DNA of 64,000 nucleotides from Pectinatus haikarae (GTDB taxonomy: Bacteria; Bacillota; Negativicutes; Selenomonadales; Selenomonadaceae), in the NCBI RefSeq assembly GCF_030813505.1, contig NZ_JAUSUE010000003.1; one strand, 5' to 3'. Both the position numbers and the translations under genes were made by a program. Positions 17,874-26,347 of this stretch are shown here, one piece after another. Positions within the stretch are counted from its first letter, which is position 1. The number at the start of each line of letters is the position of its first letter. The notes under the pieces were generated by a model. That model was not told where the DNA came from. It saw nothing but the letters and a program-made list of their open reading frames with translations, and did no database searches.

Positions 17874-18287
17874 ATGAGTATATTAGATAAATCTATAGAA
17901 TTTGTTAGCAAAAACTCAGATAAGATATCAAAAGGTATTAAGATTTTTTTTCAATTAATATTGGACAATGATTCTCCATTTAAATTGAAGGAACTGGCAG
18001 ATGTTTATTCCAAGAACGCCGATAAATTGATTTTGCGGCAGGAAAATACAGATAATTACCAATATATCGGCGGTGAATTTAAAATTTATTACCTTGATGA
18101 AAAGAAGTTCGGTATATCAATTTCTTTATATTTTCAGGATAAAAATAAACAATGGCAGAAAGCTTCGGCCAAATCAGAAGATCAGCCTGCGAGAAAGCTA
18201 GAAAGATCAGCGCTTGCAGAACTCAAAGAAAAAGGGACTGTAGTCTTTAATATAGATAGACCGAAAAATCCTGGATATCCAGCATAG
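17874..18287 (+). CDS. Hypothetical cytosolic protein of the AAA operon
   Basis: A 137-residue protein without signal or membrane helix. The N-terminal part is helical (DKSIEFVSKNSDKISKGIKIFFQLI); the C-terminal part looks like alternating strands (FKIYYLDEKKFGISISLYFQDK). It follows the membrane protein by 18 bp. No family recognised; a candidate substrate or adaptor for the ATPase (inferred). Confidence 0.55.
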   Translation: MSILDKSIEFVSKNSDKISKGIKIFFQLILDNDSPFKLKELADVYSKNADKLILRQENTDNYQYIGGEFKIYYLDEKKFGISISLYFQDKNKQWQKASAKSEDQPARKLERSALAELKEKGTVVFNIDRPKNPGYPA

Positions 18288-18433
18288 TCCATGATAACAT
18301 GGATTGATTGGGTATATCGGTAAATTTTCTGCATTATCAGAAGTGCGTATGTGCAGGAAAAGCATCCGCTGCGACAGAAGAGAAAAATGACACTTTGTTA
18401 TATCAGCAATAATTAATTCAAGGGGGAAGTACA

Positions 18434-18799
18434 ATGAATATTAAAAGATTTAGAATTGGTATTTTGATTCTCGCGTTGACAACAGTAACATTTCTGACAG
18501 TATCTAATGCTGTCGTCCAAGCTGTGGAATTTCCTTATTCAACCGTCAGCAATGTTTTAGGCAAAATATCCGGTAACTGGTATGATGACAATGGTAATTT
18601 AGTAATAAGCATAAAAGGCAATTATATTAATGATTGCCAGGTTATCAGCGGGCACGATTTTGCCGGTGGCAATCCCGGCGAAGGACATTTCCGTATACAA
18701 GAAAGTCAGGGAATCAGGGATATTCTTATACTATGGGATACTGTAGATAACCCACCATATATTGAAATTGACAAATCGAGAGTACAACTGCACAGATAA
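18434..18799 (+). CDS. Exported hypothetical protein
   Basis: A 121-residue protein with a clear signal peptide (about 30 residues, basic start, hydrophobic core, cleavage near VQA). The mature part is about 90 residues, rich in strands and Gly (GNWYDDNGNLVISIKGNYI), lipocalin- or META-like in feel but not assignable. Strong ribosome binding site AGGGGGAAG. A terminator follows, so it is a single-gene unit. Confidence 0.6.
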   Translation: MNIKRFRIGILILALTTVTFLTVSNAVVQAVEFPYSTVSNVLGKISGNWYDDNGNLVISIKGNYINDCQVISGHDFAGGNPGEGHFRIQESQGIRDILILWDTVDNPPYIEIDKSRVQLHR

Positions 18800-18812
18800 A
18801 AATTTATATAAG

Positions 18813-18856
18813 AACATGGCATTGTTCATATGAAGAATAATGCCATGTTTTCATTT
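18813..18856 (+). terminator. Intrinsic terminator
   Basis: AACATGGCATT and AATGCCATGTT form a stem followed by TTCATTTT, just after the exported protein gene. Confidence 0.8.
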
Positions 18857-18914
18857 TATTTGCCTTTCGGTGTTTTCTAGGGACAGGATAATTTTACGAA
18901 GGGAATGATAGGGC

Positions 18915-20432
18915 ATGAGAAAGAAACTGCGATTATTAGGGATTTTTAGTGTAATGACTGTATTTTGTCTTATTATCAGCGGATGCGCTAATATACAGGC
19001 AGATTTTACCTTTAATAAAGACGGCAGTATTACCAGTCAGCATATTATAGAAATTTCTTCGATGATTGATAAAGATAACCTAGAAACGCAAAAGGCAGCG
19101 GATAGTAAAAACGGTTATGAAGTTAAAGAAATTTCTAACGGATATACAGCAACTAAGACAGTTGCATCAATACATCCAATAGTCGGTGGCACACCAGTAT
19201 TCAATCCAAACGAATATTTCAACGGTGTACAAGTTCATAAAGGGCTGCTTTACGATTATTATTCTTTTGATTTATTCAAAAAAGGAGAAAAAGCTGATAT
19301 TCCCAAGGCCAATTATCAGACCAATATTCCCGGGTTTTTCTCACCTGATGTCACTATGAATATCTGGCAGTATATGGACTATCGCAGACAGGCTGAAGAA
19401 CAGACCCGCCAGATGAACCAAATGGCTGATCAGGCAACAAAGGCTGCTGTAGATTCAATGAAAATAAATATTACTTTTAATCTGCCTTATTCGGTTGATG
19501 ATTCAAATGCGGATATAAAAACTAACGATAATAAAACTCTTACCTGGGATTTAAAACCAGCCTTTTTAAATAATCAGGATATTTCGATACAGGCAAAGTT
19601 TAAAATCTACCACGAAAATACGATTATTGCATTACTTATTTCCGGCATTTTCCTGCTGATTATTGCTGTTGTTCTATTCGTGTTAGGCCTGATAAAATGG
19701 CAGGATCATAAAAAGAGAAATCTGTTTTTGAGTCTGACCGCAATCCTGTTGATTATAGTGGCGGGTTCTGCCGCATGGTGCAAGCGTTCTATAGATAATC
19801 CACCACAGCTGACAATGGCTGACCGGATTGTATCGGAAACCGCCAAGGATTCTGATGGTAAACCACTTTTGGATACTTTGCGAAATACGCAGGAGATACC
19901 TTTAAATTCTCTGGATACTGCCCAAAAAACTTTATTTAGCAAAGGCTCTAATGCTGAAATAACTGCGGTGTCCAGCACTGATGAAGACGGTTTTCTGGCC
20001 TTGGGGACTCTGGATTCAAAACTGTATTTTATAATCTATGATGCTAAAGACGGCAGCACAGCATTAGTACCTTATAATCCTAATGTACTGAATTACCGTG
20101 AACACTTCATTTCTTTTAATGACGGTAAAAAACACTACGATCCTATGATATTTCTCTTGCAGGTAAGTGAGAAAAATAATAGTAAGGATAAAATACTTGG
20201 TGTCTGGGATGGGGCAAGGCATACGATTCCTATTTATGTTGTTTTTAAACTTGGTGACGACGGCAGGGTGATTCCCGGTATGATAACTTCAGGACAGGGA
20301 CTAAAACCATCACACTATCAGGCTGCCCTGCAGGAACCAAAAAATGTCGAACTGGTTAATATAGTTCCAACACATATTAATAGTCTGCGTGCCGATATAA
20401 AGGGAAGAAATATAATCTTACCCAATAAATAG
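18915..20432 (+). CDS. Membrane lipoprotein with LppM-like domain
   Basis: A 505-residue protein with lipobox LIISGC (Cys 24). The segment after it (ADFTFNKDGSITSQHIIEIS) resembles the start of LppM/DUF3153 lipoproteins. Around residues 237-286 are two membrane helices separated by a short basic loop, followed by a 200-residue C-terminal domain with strand-rich segments (SKLYFIIYDAKDGSTALVPY). The two helices should put the N- and C-domains on the same, outer side. Function unknown; part of the envelope-related cargo of element 1. Confidence 0.65.
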   Translation: MRKKLRLLGIFSVMTVFCLIISGCANIQADFTFNKDGSITSQHIIEISSMIDKDNLETQKAADSKNGYEVKEISNGYTATKTVASIHPIVGGTPVFNPNEYFNGVQVHKGLLYDYYSFDLFKKGEKADIPKANYQTNIPGFFSPDVTMNIWQYMDYRRQAEEQTRQMNQMADQATKAAVDSMKINITFNLPYSVDDSNADIKTNDNKTLTWDLKPAFLNNQDISIQAKFKIYHENTIIALLISGIFLLIIAVVLFVLGLIKWQDHKKRNLFLSLTAILLIIVAGSAAWCKRSIDNPPQLTMADRIVSETAKDSDGKPLLDTLRNTQEIPLNSLDTAQKTLFSKGSNAEITAVSSTDEDGFLALGTLDSKLYFIIYDAKDGSTALVPYNPNVLNYREHFISFNDGKKHYDPMIFLLQVSEKNNSKDKILGVWDGARHTIPIYVVFKLGDDGRVIPGMITSGQGLKPSHYQAALQEPKNVELVNIVPTHINSLRADIKGRNIILPNK

Positions 20433-20459
20433 TTAGCTATGAAGAAAGAAGCAAATAAA

Positions 20460-20885
20460 ATGAAAAAATACATCGCGTCATTTATCACGGCAATACTGAT
20501 CATACTGGCAGCATCGGTGGCCTCAGCCAATCCTTACAATGAATATCTGAACGGAGATCCCAATTTCAAATTATGTGACGGACATATGGGAATAGCATGG
20601 TATGTCGATCTTAGTTCACTGAATGTCAATCTATATAATCCGCCCGAATATATCATTGGGATAAATATTATATCGGCCAATTCTGATGATAATTATGCTA
20701 TACAAAAAATCATGACTTACCGCTTCAAATATAATTATGACCGGCAGGCAATGTACTTTGAAAAACCGGTTACCGGAGAATGGAAATATATACCACCTGA
20801 TGAAAGTTGGGCAAACACCGGAGTTGTCCAATCAGCCGGTGAGATAGCTTTCAGACAGGCTTACGGCATACCTTTTTATCACTGA
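20460..20885 (+). CDS. Exported hypothetical protein
   Basis: A 141-residue protein with a signal peptide (MKKYIASFITAILIILAASVASA). The mature part begins NPYNEYLNGDPNFKLCDGHMG and ends GEIAFRQAYGIPFY, a pattern I associate with small surface-located proteins of Selenomonads that are otherwise uncharacterised. The start at 20460 has GAAAGAAG upstream. It follows the lipoprotein gene by 27 bp and is probably co-transcribed. Confidence 0.6.
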   Translation: MKKYIASFITAILIILAASVASANPYNEYLNGDPNFKLCDGHMGIAWYVDLSSLNVNLYNPPEYIIGINIISANSDDNYAIQKIMTYRFKYNYDRQAMYFEKPVTGEWKYIPPDESWANTGVVQSAGEIAFRQAYGIPFYH

Positions 20886-21050
20886 TATAGGAAAGATCAA
20901 GGAAGTGTTGTCAGATGCGTAGAATAATCCAATTAAAGTGTTAATTATACATTATATTTCTACTTTCTGGTAAATATAATATAATTACATTGATTAAAAT
21001 TGAATTATGTAATAGTATAAATTTATTGCAATAGAGGTCTTAAAAGTTTT

Positions 21051-22922
21051 ATGAAGAACAGTTACAGCAAAAAAATGCTTTACGGTATTGAACAGAATTC
21101 TCCTGCCCAACAATATATTCCAGGATTGGATGCATTACGTACATTTGCGATTATTGGCGTGACCCTGTTTCATATTTTTCCGGATACAGTGAAAGGCGGG
21201 TATCTTGGTGTATCACTGTTTTTCGTTCTTACCGGATATTTACTGGCTTATACCAGTAAATCAGAATGGGAAACAGGTTCATTTAATCTCATTGATTACT
21301 ATATTAAAAGGATTAAACGTATCTATCCATCATTGCTCATTGTTGTATTTACCACTGTAGGAATCTATCATTTTCTGGCACCTGATGCGATTTTGGCAAT
21401 ACGGTCAGAGGTTCTTTCTGTTATATTAGGATATAACAATTGGTGGCAGATTACGCAAAATGCGGATTACTTTACCAGGATTACAAATGCGTCTCCCTTC
21501 ACACATCTGTGGTTTATGGGAATAGAGCTGCAATATTATTTGGCATGGCCGGTAATTTTTCTAATATATACCCGGACTGTAAGATTACGGGGGAAATCGG
21601 CTGACGGAGCAATATTCATTGCTGTTCTTGGTATAGTAACCGCAGTATTAATGCCAATGATGTATCAGTCAGGCCAGGATATAACGCGACTTTATTATGG
21701 CACAGATACCAGAGTATATGCCCTGCTTTTCGGTGCAGCTATGGGGCTGTATAGCAAAGATGGGAAAAATATAACAATGCTTGGTGGTTACGGGTTAATT
21801 AAGTTTTTGGTGTTTGCTCTTTTATTGATTATGGTAATTGCTGCATACTGGCTGATGGATGGAGAAAATGCATTCACTTATCAAGGCGGAATGTTGATTA
21901 TAACAGTGGCATTTTGCATTTTACTTGATATTATTGCAGATCATAGCCTGAACATAGGAAAATATTTAGACATATCGCCTTTTCGCTGGATTGGAAAGCG
22001 AAGCTATGGAATCTTTCTTTGGCAGTATCCCGTTATATTTCTTTTTAATCATAAAGAATGGAATCAACAGCCTTTTTATGAATTAATAGAATTGACAGCG
22101 ATAATATTACTGACTATCTGGTTAGATGCAGTATTGATGTATATTTCCAGGTATAAATTATCATACATAGGCAACAGGCTTGTTATTATTCAGTGTGCTG
22201 TATTTATGGTAATCACAGTAAGCGGCATTAGTTTAATGGGATACGGCTGCAAGGAAATTGTGGTATCAGCTTCGAATAAAAAGATTGATACTCAATTGCA
22301 GGCTAAACTTGCAGAAAATACGGCAGCTTTGGAAGAACAAAATAATTTAAATAATCAGACGGATATTACTGACGTTCCAGATGTACCGCAGGTAAAACTA
22401 GATGGTGCCATCTGTATAGGTGATTCGGTTATGCTAGGCTCAGCAACGGAAATTCGACAAGCCCTGCCGGCTTCTTATATTGATGCAGAAGTGTCCCGTT
22501 ATGTAGGTGGCGCTCTCGATGTGGCAAAAAGATTAAATGGACAGGGCAGACTGGGAAATATTATTGTTATCGCTTTAGGAACCAATGGACCCATTGCAGG
22601 ACAGGAACGCTATGAAGCTCAAACTAGAGAATTATTGGCATATCTTGGCAGTGAAAGACAAATTTTCTGGGTAAATGTTTATTGTCCGGATTTAAAATGG
22701 CAGAATGTTAATAATGAGTATCTTGCAAAGATAGCAGCGCAACACAGAAATATAACAATAGTTGATTGGTACAGCTTAATCTCAAAACATCCCGAGTGGC
22801 TGGTAAAAGATGGTATTCATCCCAATGATGAGGGAACTGTTCAATATGCAAAACTGCTTCATGACAGTATGGTTCAGGCTCTGGCGGCACAAACAGTTAT
22901 CGTTCATCATGAAAAAGAATAA
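21051..22922 (+). CDS. OatA-like peptidoglycan/polysaccharide O-acetyltransferase
   Basis: A 623-residue two-domain enzyme. Residues 20-400 are an acyltransferase_3 membrane domain with about ten helices and the typical start YIPGLDALRTFAIIGVTLFH. Residues 440-620 are an extracytoplasmic SGNH domain: block I GDSVML (Ser near 459), block III GTNG (near 510), block V DGIHPND (near 587). This matches OatA of Gram-positive bacteria, which moves acetyl groups across the membrane to muramic acid and gives lysozyme resistance. Carried on a mobile element, it could change the host surface. The substrate is inferred. Confidence 0.85.
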   Translation: MKNSYSKKMLYGIEQNSPAQQYIPGLDALRTFAIIGVTLFHIFPDTVKGGYLGVSLFFVLTGYLLAYTSKSEWETGSFNLIDYYIKRIKRIYPSLLIVVFTTVGIYHFLAPDAILAIRSEVLSVILGYNNWWQITQNADYFTRITNASPFTHLWFMGIELQYYLAWPVIFLIYTRTVRLRGKSADGAIFIAVLGIVTAVLMPMMYQSGQDITRLYYGTDTRVYALLFGAAMGLYSKDGKNITMLGGYGLIKFLVFALLLIMVIAAYWLMDGENAFTYQGGMLIITVAFCILLDIIADHSLNIGKYLDISPFRWIGKRSYGIFLWQYPVIFLFNHKEWNQQPFYELIELTAIILLTIWLDAVLMYISRYKLSYIGNRLVIIQCAVFMVITVSGISLMGYGCKEIVVSASNKKIDTQLQAKLAENTAALEEQNNLNNQTDITDVPDVPQVKLDGAICIGDSVMLGSATEIRQALPASYIDAEVSRYVGGALDVAKRLNGQGRLGNIIVIALGTNGPIAGQERYEAQTRELLAYLGSERQIFWVNVYCPDLKWQNVNNEYLAKIAAQHRNITIVDWYSLISKHPEWLVKDGIHPNDEGTVQYAKLLHDSMVQALAAQTVIVHHEKE

Positions 22923-22987
22923 AAAATACCTGATTATTGTTTATTATTCAAGCCTCACGGAGTTATTAAATTTAAGGATGTTTATGT

Positions 22988-23440
22988 ATGAGAAAATTTT
23001 TATTGTTAATTGTGTTTATATCCATGACAACAGTTTCCGCTATATGCGCAGCTCAAATTCCACAGGAAGAAGTAGCACTGGGGGGAATCAATCTGGGAGC
23101 TACTCCTGAATATGTCAAGAGTGTCTATGGGGAACCATCATCTTATATTCGTTCAAAAAATGGTGTGATTTACGATTACAATAGTACTTTTAGGATTTAT
23201 TTTGCAAGTGGCAAATATATGTATTGGTTGGAAACAACTGCTAACAATGGAATAGCAACACCATCCGGTGTAACTATTGGCATGGATGCATCCATACTTT
23301 ATAAATATGGTGAAATATATCTTACAGAACATGAAGGGAACACAACTTATTATTCTTATTGGGCTCCGGGAAGAATAACACTTATATTTGGCGTACAAAA
23401 TGGGAAAATAATATCTATCAAAGGAAGCTGCATGGGCTGA
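22988..23440 (+). CDS. Exported BamE/SmpA-fold-like protein
   Basis: A 150-residue protein with a signal peptide (cleavage near ICA-AQ). The mature part begins with the motif INLGATPEYVKSVYGEPSSYIRSKNGVIYDY, followed by strands and a second repeat-like segment (GVTIGMDASILYKYGE). G(M/A)(S/T)xxxVxxxxGxP is the hallmark of BLIP/BamE-like domains, often duplicated. The role of these small exported versions is unknown. Confidence 0.6.
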   Translation: MRKFLLLIVFISMTTVSAICAAQIPQEEVALGGINLGATPEYVKSVYGEPSSYIRSKNGVIYDYNSTFRIYFASGKYMYWLETTANNGIATPSGVTIGMDASILYKYGEIYLTEHEGNTTYYSYWAPGRITLIFGVQNGKIISIKGSCMG

Positions 23441-23493
23441 TAATATCAAATTTTATAATTTGCGCTGATTGTATACTAAGTCAAAGTTTCACC

Positions 23494-23533
23494 AACACTG
23501 CAGAAGATCATATTCTTCTGCAGTGTTTTTATA
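23494..23533 (+). terminator. Strong intrinsic terminator
   Basis: A 14-bp stem starting AACACTGCAGAAGA is followed by a T run. It separates the envelope cargo from the recombination module. Confidence 0.88.
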
Positions 23534-23576
23534 TATAAAAACAAATAACAATAGTAAAACAAAGGAGACTTATATC

Positions 23577-24681
23577 ATGAAAACAGGCAGAAGCATTGAA
23601 GAATTAGGCAGGGAATTATTGCGTCAAAGACAGGTAAGAAAGGATTTTGCAGCCGATACCCGCTTTATGGATATCTCGACCGATGAATACGGGATATCCA
23701 CGCTGCATTTATCTTTAACTGATGACGTCATGGATTTTAAGTTAAACGATCTTGCCCACAGCCAGATAGCGGGCAGGCTCCAGATACCGCTTAAATATTA
23801 TAACCGGATGCGGACGGAAAATCCTGATCTTTTGGATACCAATATAAATAACTGGTTCAGGAAAACACCGGAAAAAAGAATGGTTCGTACCCTGGACAAC
23901 AGGGTACGGGCCTTTTTGTCGGATCGCTACAGACGTCTTGATAATCTGGAACTGGCAACGACAGTCCTGCCGATAATTCAGCAGATGAAAGGCGCACAGG
24001 TGATTTCCTGCGAAGTAACCGAGACTAATATGTATCTGAAAGTGATCAATAAACGTTTAAAAGCTGAAATTGCGGTCAATGATGTCGTCCAGGCAGGCTT
24101 TGTCATATCCAACAGTGAGGTCGGTCTTGGCAGTCTTAAAGTAGAACCGCTGGTCTACCGTCTGGTATGTAAAAACGGGCTTATCGTGAAAGATTATACT
24201 CAGAAAAAATATCATGTGGGCCGGCAGATCGAAAGTGATGATACAGCCTATGAAATATATTCCGATGAAACATTAAAGGCTGATGATAAAGCATTCTTCA
24301 TGAAAGTGGAGGATACCGTAAGAACGGCAGTTGATGAAACAAGATTCAATCTTCACCGTGGAAAAATTCAGGGCAGCTAAAAAGCAGACGACAGGCAGTG
24401 ACCCTATAAAAACAGTGGAACTGTTAGCCGATAAATATATTTTAACCAAAAATGAAGAAGCCGGTATCCTGCGTCACTTTATCACGGCCAATGACAATTC
24501 AGCCTTCGGTCTTATCAATGCCGTTACCAGAGCCAGTCAGGATATAGAAGATTATAACCGGGCCACGGAACTTGAAAGATTGGGCGGAGAACTTCTCTCG
24601 CTGCCGGCTGATAACAGGATACTGGCTCTGCCGGATACTCATAAAATGATCAATGTAACACCGCAAGCCGCTTTTGCCTGA
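23577..24681 (+). pseudogene. DUF932-family protein split by a +1 frameshift
   Basis: Two overlapping frames together give about 367 residues of a DUF932 (phage/plasmid-like TIGR03299) protein. The first, starting at 23577 with AAAGGAGA upstream, is in frame to about 24350 (TVRTAVDETRFN) and then runs into a stop at 24380. The family sequence continues one base further on with FTVEKFRAAKK and ends at 24681. The break looks like one extra base near 24347-24352. DUF932 proteins are common on plasmids and elements; their role is unclear. The break could be a mutation, a sequence error or programmed shifting. Confidence 0.75.
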
Positions 24682-24684
24682 TTT

Positions 24685-24784
24685 ATGTCCGGTCTGTCAT
24701 GTCTGTCAGGCAAAAAAAGGTGTATATACAGCACTTAAAAGTACCATAGATACACCTAAAAATTCTCTGACAGACAGGACATAA
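24685..24784. repeat. Long-armed palindromic repeat, copy A
   Basis: The left arm TGTCATGTCTGTCAG (24695-24709, with a further TTATGTCC at its outer side) and the right arm CTGACAGACAGGACATAA (24767-24784) face each other. Inside lies a second stem AGGTGTAT/ATACACCT. Related structures lie at 25220 and 27339. Confidence 0.6.
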
Positions 24785-24814
24785 CAGCCAGAATAATTAT
24801 TTATCTTCCCAAGA

Positions 24815-25090
24815 TCAGACAAATGTAATTTTTATCTGTTTATCAAACTTACTGGCAATATCATTCAATGTCTTTATTGAAGGATTCATATTGCCGTTTT
24901 CAATTCTGGCAATGGTTGACTGAGGTTTCCCTACAATTTTTGCAAAGTCCCGCTGGGATAATCCCTGTTTTTGTCTGAAGGTATGAACGGCAATGGCAGC
25001 ATCAAGATAAGCAGTTTCTTTGGCAATCCGCTCATAAATGGCAGGATCAGATTTGGCTTTTTCAGCAATATAATTTTTAATGTCACTCAT
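24815..25090 (-). CDS. HigA-type HTH antitoxin-like protein
   Basis: A 91-residue protein with a C-terminal XRE domain (QGLSQRDFAKIVGKPQSTIARIENGNMNPSIKTLNDIASKF), the layout of HigA/RelB-like antitoxins encoded after their toxin. The upstream frame that should hold the toxin (25087-25161) is only 24 codons, so this appears to be an orphan antitoxin or a stand-alone regulator. It could read the palindromic repeats on both sides (inferred). Confidence 0.75.
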   Translation of the reverse strand: MSDIKNYIAEKAKSDPAIYERIAKETAYLDAAIAVHTFRQKQGLSQRDFAKIVGKPQSTIARIENGNMNPSIKTLNDIASKFDKQIKITFV

Positions 25091-25161
25091 TTATTAATTT
25101 CCTTTTTAAATTCACATGTCCCGTTTTTCATCTGGGCAAACTCAAAAATAACTTTTCCCAT
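25087..25161 (-). pseudogene. Tiny ORF, possible remnant of a HigB-type toxin
   Basis: 24 codons, ATG at 25161, ending in a TGA that overlaps the ATG of the HTH gene. The peptide contains FAQMKNGTCEFKKEI, which resembles the start of Gp49/HigB-like toxins (DGKCPVxEF). No ribosome binding site is obvious. The overlap and gene order fit a toxin-antitoxin pair in which the toxin has shrunk; a chance frame is also possible. Confidence 0.35.
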
Positions 25162-25219
25162 ATGTTTATGATAGTGTATATGCTGTCTGCATTCAATATA
25201 ATAATAGTAAAGACACACC

Positions 25220-25306
25220 TGTCATGTCTGTCAGCAAAAAAATAATGTATAAAAACTAATTCCTTGTACTATATATATACCTTAAAACTTGCTGACAGAC
25301 ATGACA
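25220..25306. repeat. Long-armed palindromic repeat, copy B
   Basis: Perfect 16-bp arms TGTCATGTCTGTCAGC (25220-25235) and GCTGACAGACATGACA (25291-25306) enclose 55 AT-rich bases. Same arm motif as copies A and C. Confidence 0.7.
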
Positions 25307-25391
25307 TAACGGACAAAATATAGAAATATCCTGCCATGGGAATAAATATCTATAGCAGGATATTTTATTATGAAGAAAGGAATAATTTGGC

Positions 25392-25628
25392 ATGAATACA
25401 AAAACAATTGATCTTACTCATAGTGATTTACTGCTTACTCTGGGAAACAGCAGTGGTAATCTCAATATAAATTTCTTGGGAAGAAAGCTCATCCTGAACT
25501 TTATTTTAAATCCGATGCAGGTCAAGGAGTTCAGCAGAAATATGATCAATGCTGCCGGATATCTGAATATAAGTAATATTGATACCGCTGTGAACGGGAC
25601 GTTGGAAACTACTTTTAAAGATATATAA
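25392..25628 (+). CDS. Small hypothetical protein
   Basis: A 78-residue protein with ribosome binding site GAAAGGA. It looks strand-rich (LNINFLGRKLILNFILNPMQVKEFSRNM) with no known motif, signal or membrane helix. It stands alone between repeat copy B and the first RelB/YoeB pair. Confidence 0.5.
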   Translation: MNTKTIDLTHSDLLLTLGNSSGNLNINFLGRKLILNFILNPMQVKEFSRNMINAAGYLNISNIDTAVNGTLETTFKDI

Positions 25629-25739
25629 TAGAAAAGAAAAAATACTCAATTTATAATATATATACTGCTTATATATATTATTTGTGTTTACATTGTATTT
25701 AAGTAATGCTAATATTAAATAAAAAGGGAGGAATGAATT

Positions 25740-26024
25740 ATGCCGGCAACAATTAAGAAAAAAGCTGTCACGATGACAATCAGGGTTGATGCTGATTTAA
25801 AGAATCAGGCTGAAATTCTTTGTGATGAAATGGGACTTACCATGAGTGCCGCTTATAACGTGTTTTTAAAAGCACTTGTCCGGGAACGTGCCATTCCTTT
25901 TAAAATATCAGCAGGTGATTCTTTCTACAGTGAAAAAAATATGCAGCATTTAAAAGATTCCATATCCCGCCTTGATAACAGGGAAGGAAAAGCACACGAG
26001 CTTCTCGGCGAAGATGATGGTTAA
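25740..26024 (+). CDS. RelB/DinJ-family antitoxin
   Basis: A 94-residue protein with the ribbon-helix-helix start of RelB/DinJ antitoxins: MTIRVDADLKNQAEILCDEMGLTMSAAYNVFLKALVRERAIPF. It represses its own operon and neutralises the toxin encoded next, with which it overlaps by 11 nt. Strong ribosome binding site GGGAGGAA. Confidence 0.88.
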   Translation: MPATIKKKAVTMTIRVDADLKNQAEILCDEMGLTMSAAYNVFLKALVRERAIPFKISAGDSFYSEKNMQHLKDSISRLDNREGKAHELLGEDDG

Positions 26025-26280
26025 AGTATGGGATGATGAGGCATGGGAAGATTATATAAAATGGCAGACAGAAGACAAGAAGACGCTAAAGCGGATCAAT
26101 TTGCTGATAAAGAATATTGAGCGTAACGGCTGCCTTACCGGGATTGGTAAACCGGAAAGTCTCAAATATGAATTAAAGGGCTGGTACAGCAGACGCATTG
26201 ATGAAAAGAACAGATTAGTTTACCGGATAAAAGATAACTGTATTGAAATAGCACAATGTAAAAATCATTATGATGATTGA
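26014..26280 (+). CDS. yoeB: YoeB-family toxin (ribosome-dependent RNase)
   Basis: An 88-residue RelE-fold toxin. WDDEAWEDYIKWQ, KKTLKRINLLIKNI, GIGKPESLKYELKGWYSRRIDEKNRLVYRI and the C-terminal CKNHYDD follow YoeB closely, including the catalytic-site Glu, Arg and His and the terminal HY. It cleaves mRNA in the ribosomal A site. The start at 26014 (or 26017) lies inside the antitoxin gene. YoeB is normally paired with YefM; here the partner is RelB/DinJ-like, a known mixed pairing. Confidence 0.9.
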   Translation: MMVKVWDDEAWEDYIKWQTEDKKTLKRINLLIKNIERNGCLTGIGKPESLKYELKGWYSRRIDEKNRLVYRIKDNCIEIAQCKNHYDD

Positions 26281-26286
26281 TTTTAT

Positions 26287-26320
26287 CAGACGGACAGGTT
26301 AAATTCCTGTCTGTTTTTTT
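26287..26320 (+). terminator. Terminator of the YoeB module
   Basis: AGACGGACAGG and CCTGTCTGTTT pair with a few G-U contacts, followed by a T run. The arm shares the CCTGTCTGT word with the palindromic repeats in this region. Confidence 0.7.
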
Positions 26321-26347
26321 ATGCCCAAAATGAAAGGAAGAATATAT

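Noticed and set aside
17357..17911. 184-codon minus-strand frame
   Set aside because: Antisense of the AAA operon; Ser/Phe-rich translation typical of shadow frames.
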